Both the position numbers and the translations under genes were made by a program. Shown here one piece after another: positions 31,880-45,184 of a DNA stretch of 64,000 bases (within the stretch, counting starts at the first letter, position 1; every line of letters begins with the position of its first letter). Origin of the DNA: Mycoplasma sp. 'Moose RK' (GTDB taxonomy: Bacteria; Bacillota_I; Bacilli_A; Mycoplasmatales; Metamycoplasmataceae); the NCBI RefSeq assembly GCF_015708155.1, contig NZ_JADDYD010000001.1:760788-824787 (forward strand), in the 5' to 3' direction. Below the pieces are notes generated by a model. The model did not search any database and had not been told where the DNA came from. It saw only the letters and a list, made by a program, of their open reading frames with translations.

Positions 31880-33892
31880 ATGGAAATCAACAAAATTAAA
31901 AAAAACAAGTTAAAAAATGAAAAATTTACAGGAAAAAGTATTAAAATTTCAAATTTTGCAACTCATTTTTCTGCAAATTTGCACAAAAAAGTGAAACTGA
32001 ATACCCAAATTGAAGCAAGTGAAATTAAAACACCGTCAAAAAAACGCTCTTTGTCTAAAAAAAATAAACCCAATTCTGAGTCTATAATGAAAAAAAAAGA
32101 AGAAAAAATAAGAAAAAATAAAGTTGTTTCTAATGAAAAAAAACGAGGCACCTCTTACGAACAAATTGAAAATTTCTTAGATAGTGTCAAAAATTCAAAT
32201 CACAATTCCAATTTTTTGAGGAGTCTACAAGAATTTCGTTCTAAAGCGTTGGCAGAATTTGCAAAAATTTCTAATAAAAATTCAGAAAAAAAAGATTCAA
32301 CAAAAAGTCAAAAAACAAAAAAAACTGGTGAAAAACCTGTAACAAAAAAATCTTCTAAAGCTGAAAAAACGAGAAAATCTGCAACAGAAAAAACAAAAAC
32401 AAAAACAAAAAAAAGTGACAAAAAAACAGCAAATTCTGCCAAAAAAGTAGCTACAAAAAAGAAAGTAGCTACAAAAAAAACTGAAAAAACAATATCTTCC
32501 AAGAAAACTAGCGAAAAAAAGAATAGCAAATTAGAAACACAATATGAATTTATTCTCAAAAAATTAGAATCTAATTTGGAAACAAAGCGAAAAAAGGAAG
32601 CAAAAAAAACCATTACAAAAAAAGCGAAAAAAACAAAAATTTCTGATGCAACATACTTATCTTATGAAGAAATTTACAAATTTTTAGAGAAATTTAATCT
32701 TTCAATTTTAGACGAAGAACTTGACAATTTTTTTCAAGTTTTAATTAAGAGAAAAATTGTTAGTCCTGAGGTTGATGCTGCGGATCTTAGCAAAGTTTCA
32801 GAAGCTGATTTTGTTAAACAGATCAAAAAAACAGCTGAAAAAAGTGACAAAAAAACAATTAAAAAATTAAAAAAACCTACTCAAAATAATGACCATAATC
32901 TCGGCCATTCAGTTGATGAATCACTGAAAATCAAAGATGTTGACGATCTTGATTACATCACCGATGAAACCTCCTTACAATTCCGCAAGCCAAAAATCTA
33001 CAGCGATGAAGTCTATCTTAACAAACTCACCGACACCAACGACATGATCAAATGATACATGCGCTGAATCGGAAAATACGGAAAACTTTTGAGTTCAGAA
33101 GAAGAACAGGAACTTGCTCGAAAAATGGAAATAAAGGGGCGAGTTGGGAAAAAAGCCCGCGATATGTTGATTAAAAGAAATTTGCGACTTGTTGTTAACA
33201 GCGCAAAGCGCTACAAAAATCGCGGGCTCGGATTTATTGATCTGATTTCCGAGGGAAATTTAGGAATCATTAAAGCTGTTTCAAAATATGACAGAACAAA
33301 AGGATTTAAATTTTCCACTTATGCAACTTGGTGAATCCGTCAGGCCATAACTCGTGCCGTCGCTGACCAAGCTCGATTGATCCGAATTCCGGTGCACATG
33401 GTTGAAACTATTAATAAAATTAACAAGGCTGAACGTGAATTGCAGCAAGAAACAGGGCTGAATCCAACTGCAAAAGAGATCGCTGAAAAATTAGGTGGTG
33501 ATTTTACAGCTGAAAAAGTGGGTTATATTAAAAAAATTAATGTTGATCCAATTTCGCTTGATAAAGCGATCGGGAAAGAAGAAGATAGCTCATTTTCCGA
33601 TTTTATTAAGGATGAAAATTTAATTTCCCCTGTTGAATTTGCAGAACGTGAAGAAAAATCAAAAATTTTGTTGCAAATGATTGATTCTATGCTTGATTTT
33701 GATGAAAGAGACTTTATCAAACGCCGTTATGGAGTTGGTACTGATGATAATGGGGTACCTTATCACGCTCACACTTTTGAAGAACTTGCAGCGATGCGAC
33801 GCGTGACCAAGGAACGTGTTCGCCAAATCGAAGCAAAAATTTTGAAAAAATTAAGAACTCCACAACGTCGCTGGTCACTTCGTGATTTTTAA
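31880..33892 (+). CDS. rpoD: Primary RNA polymerase sigma factor
   Basis: Housekeeping sigma-70. 670 residues. The conserved half starts near residue 390: region 1.2 ([20 protein letters not shown]), region 2 with [17 protein letters not shown] and [17 protein letters not shown], region 3 [20 protein letters not shown], region 4 [20 protein letters not shown]. The first about 260 residues are an unusual Lys/Thr/Ser-rich low-complexity extension with repeats such as KKVATKK, resembling histone H1-like or topoisomerase tails. ATG at 31880, AGGAAA upstream. Probably co-transcribed with dnaG. Confidence 0.95.
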
Positions 33893-33900
33893 AAGATCTC

Positions 33901-34674
33901 ATGAAAACAGAATTAATTGGTAATTTTTTGCTTGAAAAATTTCCCTTATCCAATTGTCAAAAATGAGACAATTGTGGTTGAAATCTTTTTTTTGACAGCC
34001 AGTTTAAAGGTCTAATTATCTGCATAGATGTGACAAAAGAGGTTTTGGAATTTGCGATCAAAAATGATTGTAATTTAATTATAAGTCACCATCCTTTCTT
34101 TTTTTATCCAACAAAAAAGGAAGAATTTTTATACGCGCCTTACAAAAAAAATCTTAATTTTCTTCTTAAAAAACACAAAATAAGCGTTTTTTCACTTCAC
34201 ACAAATTTTGATGGCACTGAAAATGCAACCGCATTTTCAATTGCCAAAATTTTAGATTTAAAATTTTCTAAAGTTGAGAAAATTGACGAATTTAACTTGT
34301 TGTTTCATGTAAAATTAAAGTACACTGAAATTCTCAAAAAATTCCGTTTTAATGCTAATTTAGAGACTTTTATTTCAAATATTGAGCAGAATTTTTTGAT
34401 AAAAAAACTAGCAATTTTGCCGGGAAGTGGTGGAATTTTGCCCTGTTTTGCTGCAAAAAAAATGAAAGCAGACCTTGTGATCACTTCAGATCTTAAATGA
34501 TCTGATCAATTGGCAATTTTTCACCGTAAAATCAATGTTTTGCAAATTTCACACCTTATTGAACAATCTTTCATTGAGGAAGTAGTGCAAATTTTAACAA
34601 CAAAATTTGCTAAAATTAAAATACTAAAATTTCATCTAACTGAAATTTTAAAAAGGGAGAAAATTTTATGCTAA
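33901..34674 (+). CDS. Nif3-like dinuclear metal centre protein
   Basis: 257 residues of the Nif3/YbgI/YqfO family (function uncertain; GTP cyclohydrolase I type 2 is often written but unproven). Signatures: [15 protein letters not shown] near the N-terminus (usually P..LAE.WDN.G), [10 protein letters not shown] with the metal-binding His pair (about 61-66), SLHTNFD with His and Asp ligands (about 98-104), and [25 protein letters not shown]. In the family a late H..E motif follows; here the C-terminus has [11 protein letters not shown]. Starts at ATG 33901, 8 nt after rpoD, and overlaps nfo by 7 nt. Confidence 0.85.
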
Positions 34675-35498
34675 AACTTGGTTCACATGTTTCTTTTAAA
34701 AAACCTGATTATCTTTTTGGCGCCATCAAACAATCTTTGAAAAATGGCGCAAACACCACAATGATTTTTTTGGGTCCTCCCCAATCAACTTTCAGAGCAA
34801 AATTTGAAGACTACAAGTATTTTGAATACAAAGCCCAACTTGCAAAAAAAATTGCTCCTGAGGACATAATTGTTCATGCGCCTTACATTATTAATCCATC
34901 TAATCCAACAAAATCGCAGTTTTCCAATGATTTTTTAATTCAAGAAATCAGACGCATGAACCATATCGGCGCAAAAATTTTGGTTTTACATCCTGGTTCA
35001 TACACAACTTTTTTGCCTCTTGAGGCAAAAAAACAACTGATTTCTTCATTGAAATTTATCTTGGAAAATACAGAAAATGTTGTGATTTCTTTGGAAACTA
35101 TGGCCGGAAAGGGGACTGAAATTTGTACTAATTTTGAGGAAATTGTTGAAATTGTCGAGACAGTTAACTCCCCACGTGTTAAAATTTGTCTTGATACCTG
35201 CCATGTTTGGGATGCTGGTTATAATCTCAAAAAATATGAGGAATTTTGCGAAAAACTCGTAAAAACAAGGTTAATTAACTACCTAAACGTGATTCATCTC
35301 AACGATTCAGCATCAATTTTGGGTTCAAGAAAGGACCGACATGCAAATATTGGCAAAGGATTTATTGGTCTTGAGGTTCTCAAAAAAATCGTTCACGATC
35401 CGCTTTTTGCTGACATTCCAAAGATTTTGGAAACACCGTTTGTTGACAACAAACCAATTTATGACGAAGAAATCGCACTTTTGTTAAGAAAAGATTAA
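34668..35498 (+). CDS. nfo: Endonuclease IV (AP endonuclease)
   Basis: Zinc-dependent AP endonuclease of base excision repair. 276 residues. Metal-ligand motifs are all present: GSHVSF (His), [70 protein letters not shown] and ETP near the end. ATG at 34668 with AAAGGGAG. Translationally coupled to the Nif3-like gene by a 7-nt overlap. 15 nt before tyrS. Confidence 0.96.
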   Translation: MLKLGSHVSFKKPDYLFGAIKQSLKNGANTTMIFLGPPQSTFRAKFEDYKYFEYKAQLAKKIAPEDIIVHAPYIINPSNPTKSQFSNDFLIQEIRRMNHIGAKILVLHPGSYTTFLPLEAKKQLISSLKFILENTENVVISLETMAGKGTEICTNFEEIVEIVETVNSPRVKICLDTCHVWDAGYNLKKYEEFCEKLVKTRLINYLNVIHLNDSASILGSRKDRHANIGKGFIGLEVLKKIVHDPLFADIPKILETPFVDNKPIYDEEIALLLRKD

Positions 35499-35513
35499 AA
35501 AACTGGAGAAAAA

Positions 35514-36764
35514 GTGGAAAAACAGGAAAAAATTCAGTTCCTTGAAGAATTAAAGCAACGGAAAATTCTAAAAGATATCACAAATCCGGAACGATTTTTC
35601 AATTTATGTGAAGAAAAAGGGGTTTATGTTGGTTTTGATCCAACGGCTGAATCATTGCATCTTGGAAATTATATTGCAATTTCCTTATTAAAAAGATTCA
35701 AAAAAAAAGGGATTAAAGTTCTTGCAGTTATCGGGGGTGCAACCGGAATGATTGGCGATCCTTCTTTTAATTCCAAGGAAAGAGTTTTGCTTGATAAGGC
35801 GACTTTAAAAAAAAATACTGAAAAAATTAAGGCGCAAATTGCTAGCTTCGGTTTGCCAATTTTCGATAATTTTCAAATTTATAGCCAAATGAATGTTCTT
35901 GAATTTCTTCGTGATGTTGGAAAAAATATCAATATTTCCTACCTTTTGGCCAAAGATTCTGTGGCCTCGAGGATTCAAACAGGCCTTTCATTTACAGAAT
36001 TTTCCTACCAACTAATTCAAGGTTGAGATTTTAAATTTTTATATGAAAAAATGAATATAATTGCGCAAGCGGGTGGTTCTGATCAATGAGGAAACATGAT
36101 GACTGGGCTTGATTTCATTCGAAAATCCAATTTTGAAAGAGGAGATGAAGCATTTGTTTTCACGACAAATTTGTTGACCGATGAAAACGGACAAAAATTT
36201 GGAAAATCGCTTGGCAAACCAATTTGACTTGATAAAAACATGTTTTCACCGTACAATTTGTACCAATTTCTTTTGAATCAAAGTGATTTACAAGCGGAAA
36301 AAATTCTTTACTGGTTATCCTTTCTTGAAATTGAAAAAATTAATTCACTAATTTCTGAGCACAACAAAAATAGGGGTGCAAGAATTTTGCAAAAACAATT
36401 AGCTCAGGAAATTGTTTTGGAGATTCATGGTGAAGCAGAATTAAGAATAGCGGAAAAAATTTCTAATATTTTGTTCAAAAACTTTGATTTTTCAAAAATA
36501 GGTTTTGAAGAAAAGAAAGAATTAAAAAAAATTCTGCCATACTTTTTAGTTCTTAATTTTTCACCTGATGACTTAGTTAAAAATGGTATTTTTCTTTCAA
36601 AAAGGGAATTAAACGAATTCATTTCCAATAAATCTTTAGAAATAAATGGCAAAAAAATTCTCGATATTCAGGAAATTTCTCCCAAACTTGCCGATTTTTT
36701 CGGTCTTTTTTTAGTGAAAAAGGGCAAAAAAGAATATTTTATTCTTGAAAGCAAAAAAAATTAA
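35514..36764 (+). CDS. tyrS: Tyrosyl-tRNA synthetase
   Basis: Class I synthetase. 416 residues: YVGFDPTAESLHLGNYI (HIGH region), GGATGMIGDPS, LAKDSVASRI, AGGSDQWGNM, and KFGKS in the KMSKS place (about residue 230), with an S4-like RNA-binding domain at the C-terminus. Starts with GTG at 35514, supported by CTGGAG 6 nt upstream. TGA codons near 36025, 36088 and 36227 read as Trp. Last gene of the housekeeping string before a 515-nt gap. Confidence 0.95.
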
Positions 36765-37279
<515 letters not shown>

Positions 37280-40200
37280 ATGGAAATTTATAACAACAAA
37301 AATAGCCTTAAAAGTTGGCAGAACAAATTGTTAGATATTTCTAAAAGAAATCGTCTAATCAATTTTGATTTACTTGGACCAAATAAATCAAAACCACTAA
37401 ATTTAGGAATTTTGCACCCTACTTTTGAAACTTTTATCAAAAAAATTCTCGAAAATAAATCAAAACTTTATTTTAACAAGCCAACAACAACAAAAAAAAA
37501 TAATAAAAATAAAGAAAATGAGATTTTTAAACCCTTAAAGGCTGAAGATCTAAAAATCAAAACTGATTATTCTGATAAAAATGATATTATCTCAAATTTA
37601 CCTTCAGAACAACAATATATTGTTTTCAAAAATTTAATTGACAAGGCAAAAGTCTATAAGAATGAAAAAGCGATAAATATTCTTTATCTAGCAATCGGAT
37701 TTTTGAAGTGATTTGATGAAAATGATGAAAAACCTTACTATAGTCCTGTTTTTTTATTTCCTGTTCAATTGTCATCTATAAAAAAATCTGCAAATGTTGA
37801 AATTTTTGTCCTTGAATTTCCAGATGATGCTTTTTTAACTTTGAATTTAACCCTACTAAAAAAATTAGAATCACTGGGAATTACAAAAATTTTAACAAAT
37901 TATCAAGTCGATAATACAAAAAAAATTTCAGAAATTTACTATGATTTTAAGAATCATTTTCATGAAAATTTTAAGGAAACTGATTGAGAAATCATTGATT
38001 CCATACAATTAAGCGCTTTTGATTATAGTAAAATTGAAATTTACACAGATTTGGTTGAAAACGAAAACAAAATTATTGCCAATGAATTCTACCAAACAAT
38101 CAGTGATTTGTCAAAGAGCACAAAGTTTGATGTGGCAATTGATCAAAAAAAATATGAAAATAATCTTGATCCAGAAAATTATTTTCATATTTTGGAAGCT
38201 GATTCTACTCAAGAAACAGCAATTCAAGCTGCAATAAAAGGCGAAAATTTTATTCTGGATGGACCACCTGGAACCGGAAAATCACAAACAATCACTAATA
38301 TAATTAATGAATTTTTGGCACGGAACAAAACTGTTTTGTTTGTTTCAGAAAAATTAGCAGCTCTCAACGTTGTTTATGGAAATCTTAAAAAAATAGGTTT
38401 AGAGGATTCAGCAATCGCAGTTCACAATGATAAAATTGATAAAAAGGAAATTATCAAAAATCTGCTACTTACATTGGAAAAAGGAACAAAACAGCTTGAA
38501 ATTAATAAGGCTGAAAAACATCGAATTGAGAGTAACTATATTGAAATACAGCGAAAATTGAATAATTATTTTGAAAAATTGATGGCCATCCATCCTCAGC
38601 ATGAAAAAAATCTTTATCAACTTATTGCAAAATATGAAAACTTTCGCGATTCACCAGATCTAGATTTTTATTTTCCTTTGGAATATGTTGATAATTTCGA
38701 TTTTGCTAAATTACAAAAAATAGAATTGGATCTTGATGATTTATTTCAAAAACTCAAGGACATCCAATTTGATTTTAAAAATCATGTTTGATTTGGTTTA
38801 AACCAAACAAAAATTGATGAAACCAAGAAACAAAAATTAAAATCTTTAATCACCAAAATTAACATTTTAACAGAAACTATTACTGAAAACTTGCAAAAAT
38901 TTGATTTTATTTTGGTGCATCCAGATGAGTATTTGAAAAATATTAAAAAACTTTTTGAACTTTTAAATAATCTTTTTTCCTTAAAAAACGTCAATTTTGT
39001 TGCATTGCAAAAAATTGATAATTTGAGTGAGGAAATTAAAAAATACAAAAATGCTTTACAAATTTTTTCAGAAATACAGAATTTAGAATTAATCATAAAA
39101 AAAGATTTTACGAAGAATCCACTTGATCTTCCGCTAAATGATTTTTATGAAATAATCACTAATCATCAAAAAATGAAAGTAAAGTTTTTTGACTTCAAAT
39201 ATAAAAAGATAAAAAAATATCTTGGACTCTACTCAAATAAAGAAGATGTTGTGGACGTTTTTCTTAATCATTTTCAAAATTTTAATTCCTTAAAAGAGAA
39301 AAAATCCTTATTTTTTGAATTAGTTTCAACGCTAAAATTTAAATTAGATTTACATACTCTTGATGAAATCAATTGCAATTTAAATCAATTATTGTTCTAT
39401 CAGGAATTTAAATTACTTGAAAAAACAACAAAAAATAGAATTCATGAAGCTGAATTCATGAATTTTTTTCTTGATTCAAATTTCACAAAAAATGTTTTAA
39501 AAGAAAAATTACTTGACCCCTTAAAAGATTTTTTTGAATCTTGAAATAAATTTGAAATCAATTTTAATTTACAAGATGTAAATTTCTATCTAATGGAAAA
39601 GTCAAAATTACTTGAAAATCTTAATTTAAAATTAGATAACCTGAATCAGACTCACTCAATTGTTGAAATTAACAAGTCAATCATGAATCTGAAATCTCAT
39701 GGAGTTTATGATTTTGTTAAAAAAATAATGGATGAAAATATTCAAAATAACTTTTATAAAATTTTTGCGAAAAAATTTTATAATCAGTTTATTAATAAAG
39801 TTATTAGCGACGAGTTTGAAAACCATAATTTTCAAACTTTAAATTTAAATAGATCTAAGTTTGCTGAATTACAAAAAGATTTAGATAAACTTACAAAAAA
39901 GAAAGTTGAAGCGATTCTTTTGCAAAAAATCAAACCAATCGACTCACTTCATGAAAAAAATTCAGAAATTAGAATTTTAAAACAAGAAGCAAACAAATCA
40001 CGAAGATTAATGCCTTTTCGAGAACTTTTTTTAAGAATTCCAAATTTGCTGAAAGAATTGAAACCGTGTTTAATGATGTCGCCAATATTAGTAAGTTCAT
40101 TTTTTAAAAATAATAAAATTGAATTTGACCTTGTGATTTTTGATGAAGCATCGCAATTACAACCTGAAAGTGCAATAGGTGCAATTTTCCGCGCAAAACA

Positions 40201-41974
40201 ATACATAATTGCGGGCGATAAAGAACAATTACCACCAACAAGTTTCTTTGAAGGCATCGCTAGAAATGTTGATGATGAGGAAAACTTTGATGAATTTGAC
40301 GCCAAGGATTATGATTCAATTCTTGATGCTAGCCAAACTTTTCTAAAATCCTACCGACTAAAATGGCATTATCGATCAAAATTTGAAGAATTAATTCAAC
40401 CATCAAATTCTGAAATTTACAACCATGATTTAATCACTTTTCCTACTAGTTGTCGTCCTAAAAAATTCCAAGGAATAAATTTTATAAAAGTAAGTGACGG
40501 TGTTTATTTTGATCGCAAAAACGAAAAAGAAGCTGAAAAAGTTGTTGAAATCGTTAAAGAAATTTTGGATTTATACAAAGACAAATACACAATTGGCGTT
40601 GTGACCACGAACTTTGAACAGCAAAAATTAATTGAAAAACACATTGAAAAATTTAAAACAAAAAATTCAAAATATGCCCATTTACTTTCCGATGAAGCCT
40701 ATGTTGATTTTTTTGTCAAAAATATTGAATCTGTTCAAGGCGATGAACGTGATTTCATTATTTTTTCATTAAATTTTGGGCCTAACAAATCAGGAAAAAT
40801 AATTAAAAATTTCGGATCTATAAACAGAAAAGGCGGTTATCGTCGATTAAATGTTGCCTTCACAAGAGCTAAACAAGGGACAATCATTCTTTCATCAATT
40901 GAACCTGATGACATTGACTTGTCCGGCGGTGATTCTCGCGGACCTTCTTTCCTTAGAAAGTATCTTCAATTTGCCAGGTTTAAGTCAAATTTTGGACAAA
41001 AAAATGAAAACTTAGAGATCCCTAAAGAAGATTTTAGAAAAAGTGTTGAAAATGAACTGGAAAAATTGGGATACAAATTTATCAAAAACTATGGTTTTTC
41101 CAATTATAAAATTGATTTTGCAATTATAAACCCTAATGATGAGAATGAATTTTTGCTTGGAATTGAGTGTGATGGTTCTAGTTATTCTTTGAAAAATGCC
41201 CGTGATCGTGAAATTTTACGTCAAAAAGTGATGTCAGCTCGTGGATGAAAAATTTTTCGAATTTGTTCAATAGACTGGTTCTATAACCGTGAATTTCAAC
41301 TTGAAAAATTAAATGAATTAATTGAAAATTTGCTTGTAAAATCAGATAAAATTGAAAATGATTTTGAAATTATATCTGAGGAAAAGGAAAAATATTTAGA
41401 AATTCCCGCTTTTGTTTTCGACAAACCAACAGTAAATTTAAAATCGTTTTTCCAATTTCGTTTTGAAATTAATGATGAAAATTTGCAAAATCTTTATAAT
41501 CAATTTAATGATGAATTTCAATTTATCATTGAAATTTTTAAAAAAATGAAAATTTTGCACAAAAATGAATTTTTGAAAATTATTTCTTGGCTTTGAGGAA
41601 AAAATCGTGTGACGCAACAAATAAGGGGAAATGCCACTAAAATTAGCAATTTGCTTGTTGAAACTGGTAAAATTATTGAAGAAAAACAACATTTTTTATT
41701 AAGAAATGTTGAAAATTACGATTTTACCATCCAACCAAAAAGACCATTCAAAGAAATTCATAGCTACGAAATGAGGGATTTAATTACCAAAATAGTTGAA
41801 AAAACAAAATCCATTTCTGAACAAAGCCTGTATGAATCAATTTTGGAAATTACCGATTTTAGTCACGTTAAATCTGACACAAAAGAATATATTATGTTTT
41901 GTATTGATAAATTGATTGTTGAAAATGTTCTTTTTAAAGACAGATTTGAAAATTTAAGTATTAATAAAAAATAG
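37280..41974 (+). CDS. Giant DUF4011-type superfamily 1 helicase with C-terminal nuclease domain (Hhe-like)
   Basis: 1564 residues. Order: N-terminal DUF4011-like start (SLKSWQNKLLDISKRNRLINFDLLG), SF1 helicase Walker A LDGPPGTGKSQT (about 327-338), a long coiled insertion (about 410-860), Walker B VIFDEASQLQPESA with D955, GDKEQLPPTSF, the C-terminal helicase motifs SVQGDERDFIIFSL and RLNVAFTRAK, a restriction-endonuclease-like fold (about 1250-1350: VENELEKLGY, KIDFAI, GIECDGSSY, RDREILRQ), and a DUF3320-like tail (HSYEMRDLI). I recall DUF4011-helicase-Vsr proteins (Hhe) being reported as antiphage; a defence role here is inference. AAGGAAA precedes the ATG. Many TGA codons read as Trp. Alone between tyrS and an SGNH-like gene. 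Confidence 0.85.
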
Positions 41975-42102
41975 TTTTTTGAGTTAAAAAAATGAAAAAA
42001 AACAATTTTTTCCATTTTTTTTATTCAGATTTTAATTATTTCCATTTCTTTCTTAAAATACATTGGCCGCAGCAAACTATTTTGAAAAATGTTGATTTGT
42101 GA

Positions 42103-42108
42103 TATAAT
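42103..42108 (+). promoter_or_regulatory. -10 box of the SGNH-like gene
   Basis: TATAAT preceded by GTG (extended -10 style), with TTGAAA at 42082 as a possible -35 (15-nt spacing). The start codon lies 23 nt downstream. Confidence 0.55.
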
Positions 42109-42130
42109 CTTACCCAGAGTTTTATGAAAA

Positions 42131-45064
42131 ATGAAGGCACGTTTTAAAGTTATTTTTCAAATCATTGCCCCCATTTTCGTTAGCACTGGCATTATTGCTA
42201 CAAGTGTTATTTTTCGACCTGAAAGTAATTTAAATTTACCCCAAAATTTGAGTTCACAAAACAAAAAAAATTTGTTAAAAGAACTAAATTATTTAGCTTT
42301 AGGCGATTCTTTGAGTTCCGGTTTTGATTGAGAAAATAATCTTGATGGCCGTGGTGATATGATCGATGGTTCAATCAGTGGAATTTCTTTTCCTGCATTT
42401 TTTGCAAATTTTGCGCAAAGCATCCAACCAAATTCAGTGAAATCCTTTAAAAATTTGGCTTTAAATAACTCTGGAATTAGTGATTGGTTGTATTTTCTTG
42501 ATCCAAAAAATAATTTTGTTTCCAAAGAAAATTTACTTAATTTCCAAGCTCAGAGTCACAATAAATCTAGTTTTAGTCGAATAATTCAATCTATTTTTGG
42601 TGATTTTAATGGTAATTTTTCTAAACTTGCACTTGAAATTAAAAATGCAAATTTAATTAGTTTTTCTATTGGATTTAGCGATTTTTTGAACAATTTTGGC
42701 TTTGATTTCTTTGAAAAGCTTCAATCAGTTAGTTTGGGCGATAACCAAAGGCAAATTTATTTTACACAAAAAACAAATGAAGTTTTTGAAAAAATTAGTA
42801 ATAATTTACAAAAATTAATTAGTCTAATTAAGAAAATTAATCCCGATGCGTACATAAATTTAATTGGTTATTTTTCAGATCAGCCCAAAATTCAAAAATT
42901 TTTTCAAGATTTAGCAAAAAATTATTTAATTGACCTTGACGAGAACCTTCTTTCTATTAAACGACTTAATTTAGAAATTGAAAAAGTTGCAAAATTAGCA
43001 GAAGTAAATTTTGTTAATCCTTTTGAAGACAAATCTTGAGAACAAAGTCGTAATCTTTTTTTTGATTTACAAACAAATTTTCGCACACAAATTAAAGGAA
43101 ACAAGCAAATTGCGCAAAAATTGATTTTATCTCTTGCTTTAGAGCATAAAGACTCTAATTTGGCGGAAATTGCCATTGAAAAAGCAAGAATTATTGCGAC
43201 CGAATTTTCCTCAGAAAACACATCATTGCAACAAATTTATTTGGCTCCAAACGACAAAATTTTAGAAAAATTAACCGTTAAAGGTTCATTAAAAAGTTTT
43301 GTAGAATATGACTCAAATTTTGAAAAAGAAAGTATTATGTTGATGCAATCAAAAGTATCAAAAAACGATTCAATTGAGTCAAGCTCTAGCAAAATTCTTG
43401 AAAAAATCACTGAATTCTTTGGTTCTGAAGAAAACAGTTTTGTCAAAATAATTAAAGAGTTAGTGGCAGTTTTTAATCGTAAAGATAATCCTTATTCTGA
43501 TGTTTTCAACAAAATTGTTGATATCATTTTCAATAGTAGATTTTTTAAAAATGTCATTAACTCAGTGCAACAATTTTTAGTAAGTTCACAATCTGATGAT
43601 TTAAACAAAATTAAAGCTGAGTCAAATTTAGAATCTAGTTCACAGGCTCCTGATTTATTCACGCATTTAAAAAATAATGCTCTGAATCAAGAATCATTTT
43701 TGGATTTATACAAGGAAGTCGCTAGCAATGATTATGTTCAAAAAAACCCTAATAAGGTCGTAAATTTATTTTTTAACTTAATTTTTGGACAACCAGCAAT
43801 TAGAGATTTAATAGTTAATAGTCTTATCGACAAACCAGAGTACAAAAAAATTATTTTCCAAGTTCTGTCATTTGAATCAGTTCACAAATTTGTGACATTT
43901 ATTTTAAATGAATTAATTAAGTCACAAAAAGACTATTCAACTGCAACTTCATTTGAAAAATTATTACAATTATTCCTAGAAAATTTAAGTAATTACAACA
44001 ATTCTGTTTTATTTATTAAAAATTTTATAGTTGAGGCATTAAAAAAACCTGATTTTTTAGAAAGTGTTTTTGCAATTGTTTCAAAAGAATTTGGTTTCAA
44101 CCTCGAACCTGAAGACCAAAAATCAATAATAACATTACTAACTGGAATAAGTGACATTTTAACAAAAACAAAAACTTTTCAAAATTTGATTGACTTAATT
44201 GGTAAAAAAATTATTTTTGAAATTAAGAACTTTGTCACAAAAAAAGAACCGGGTCTTACTTCCTTTATGGATATTTTTTCTAATTTAGGAACGGAGATCA
44301 AGTCATTTTTTGTAAAAAAGGATAATATTTACACTTTATTGAAGGATATTTTGAGTTTTAACCCTTCCATTAAGAAATTGTCAGTTGTCAAAGGTTTAGT
44401 TAAAAAATTCTTCCCATTCATTAATGAAATTCAAATTAGCTGATTTATTGAAGAAACAGATCCTAATTTCAAGGATTTTAACGTCGTATTTGATTCTTTT
44501 AAAGAATTTTTGACAAAAAACAGTTTTTCGGAACTTGAAAAATTAATTAACATTGTTTTTGAAGATTTTTTTATCAAAAATACATTAAAATATCAAAATA
44601 GCTTAGATCTAAATGGTTTGATTTTTAATTTTATTAGCAATAATTCTGATTTTTTGAAAAAATTATTCATTGATTTCCTTGAATTTAATAAAAACAATGA
44701 ATCACTTTTAAATTCATTTAGTTCAATTTTTGTGAATAAATTTGATCTTGCTTCAATTGTTTCTGTTGATAAATTAACAGAATTTATAAAAAAACAAGTT
44801 ATCTCAACAAAAAATACTGAACTTTCTCAATTTTTTGATACAATATTTACAAGTTTTAGAAATTATACCGAAAAATATAACGAACAAATAATAGTAATTA
44901 ATAGTAAACTAAAGCATGCAAGAGAAAATAAACTGACTACAATTGAGCGTGATTTGATTAATGAGCAAACTAAAATTAAAGAATCATTAAAATTAAGTAG
45001 TATTGTAAAAACAATGGCTACTACTGATAATTTTTGAAATGAATTAAAAGCTAAGATTTCTTAA
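42131..45064 (+). CDS. Membrane-anchored SGNH/GDSL hydrolase-like surface protein
   Basis: 977 residues. An N-terminal hydrophobic segment (about 7-26) serves as signal/anchor; there is no lipobox Cys. Then YLALGDSLSSGFDW (about 56-69), block I of SGNH/GDSL esterases with the catalytic Ser, followed by NSGISDWL and a NLIGY-S- segment that may stand for later blocks; a final D-x-x-H pair is not obvious, so activity is uncertain. The rest (about 330-977) is a long helical, Lys/Asn/Phe-rich region of unknown function. GDSL-type lipolytic surface proteins are known in M. hyopneumoniae (P65), but that one is a lipoprotein. No good ribosome site is seen before the ATG at 42131. Confidence 0.75.
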
Positions 45065-45184
45065 AAAACCAAGTTTTATTTATATTTTTCTTAAATTTTA
45101 AAATTCTTTAATTGCAGTTAAATTAGTAGAAAAAATTCAGACAATTAGTTTTTTCAATGATTTTAAAACTCTATTTTCATTTTT

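Noticed and set aside
32308..32613. 101-codon minus-strand ORF, nearly all Phe/Val/Ser
   Set aside because: Complement of the Lys-rich low-complexity part of rpoD.
32400..32640. Possible separate histone-like gene in the Lys-rich region
   Set aside because: It is in frame and uninterrupted with the sigma-factor domains, so it is treated as part of rpoD.
39949..40305. 118-codon minus-strand ORF
   Set aside because: Antisense shadow of the helicase core including Walker B; no start signals.
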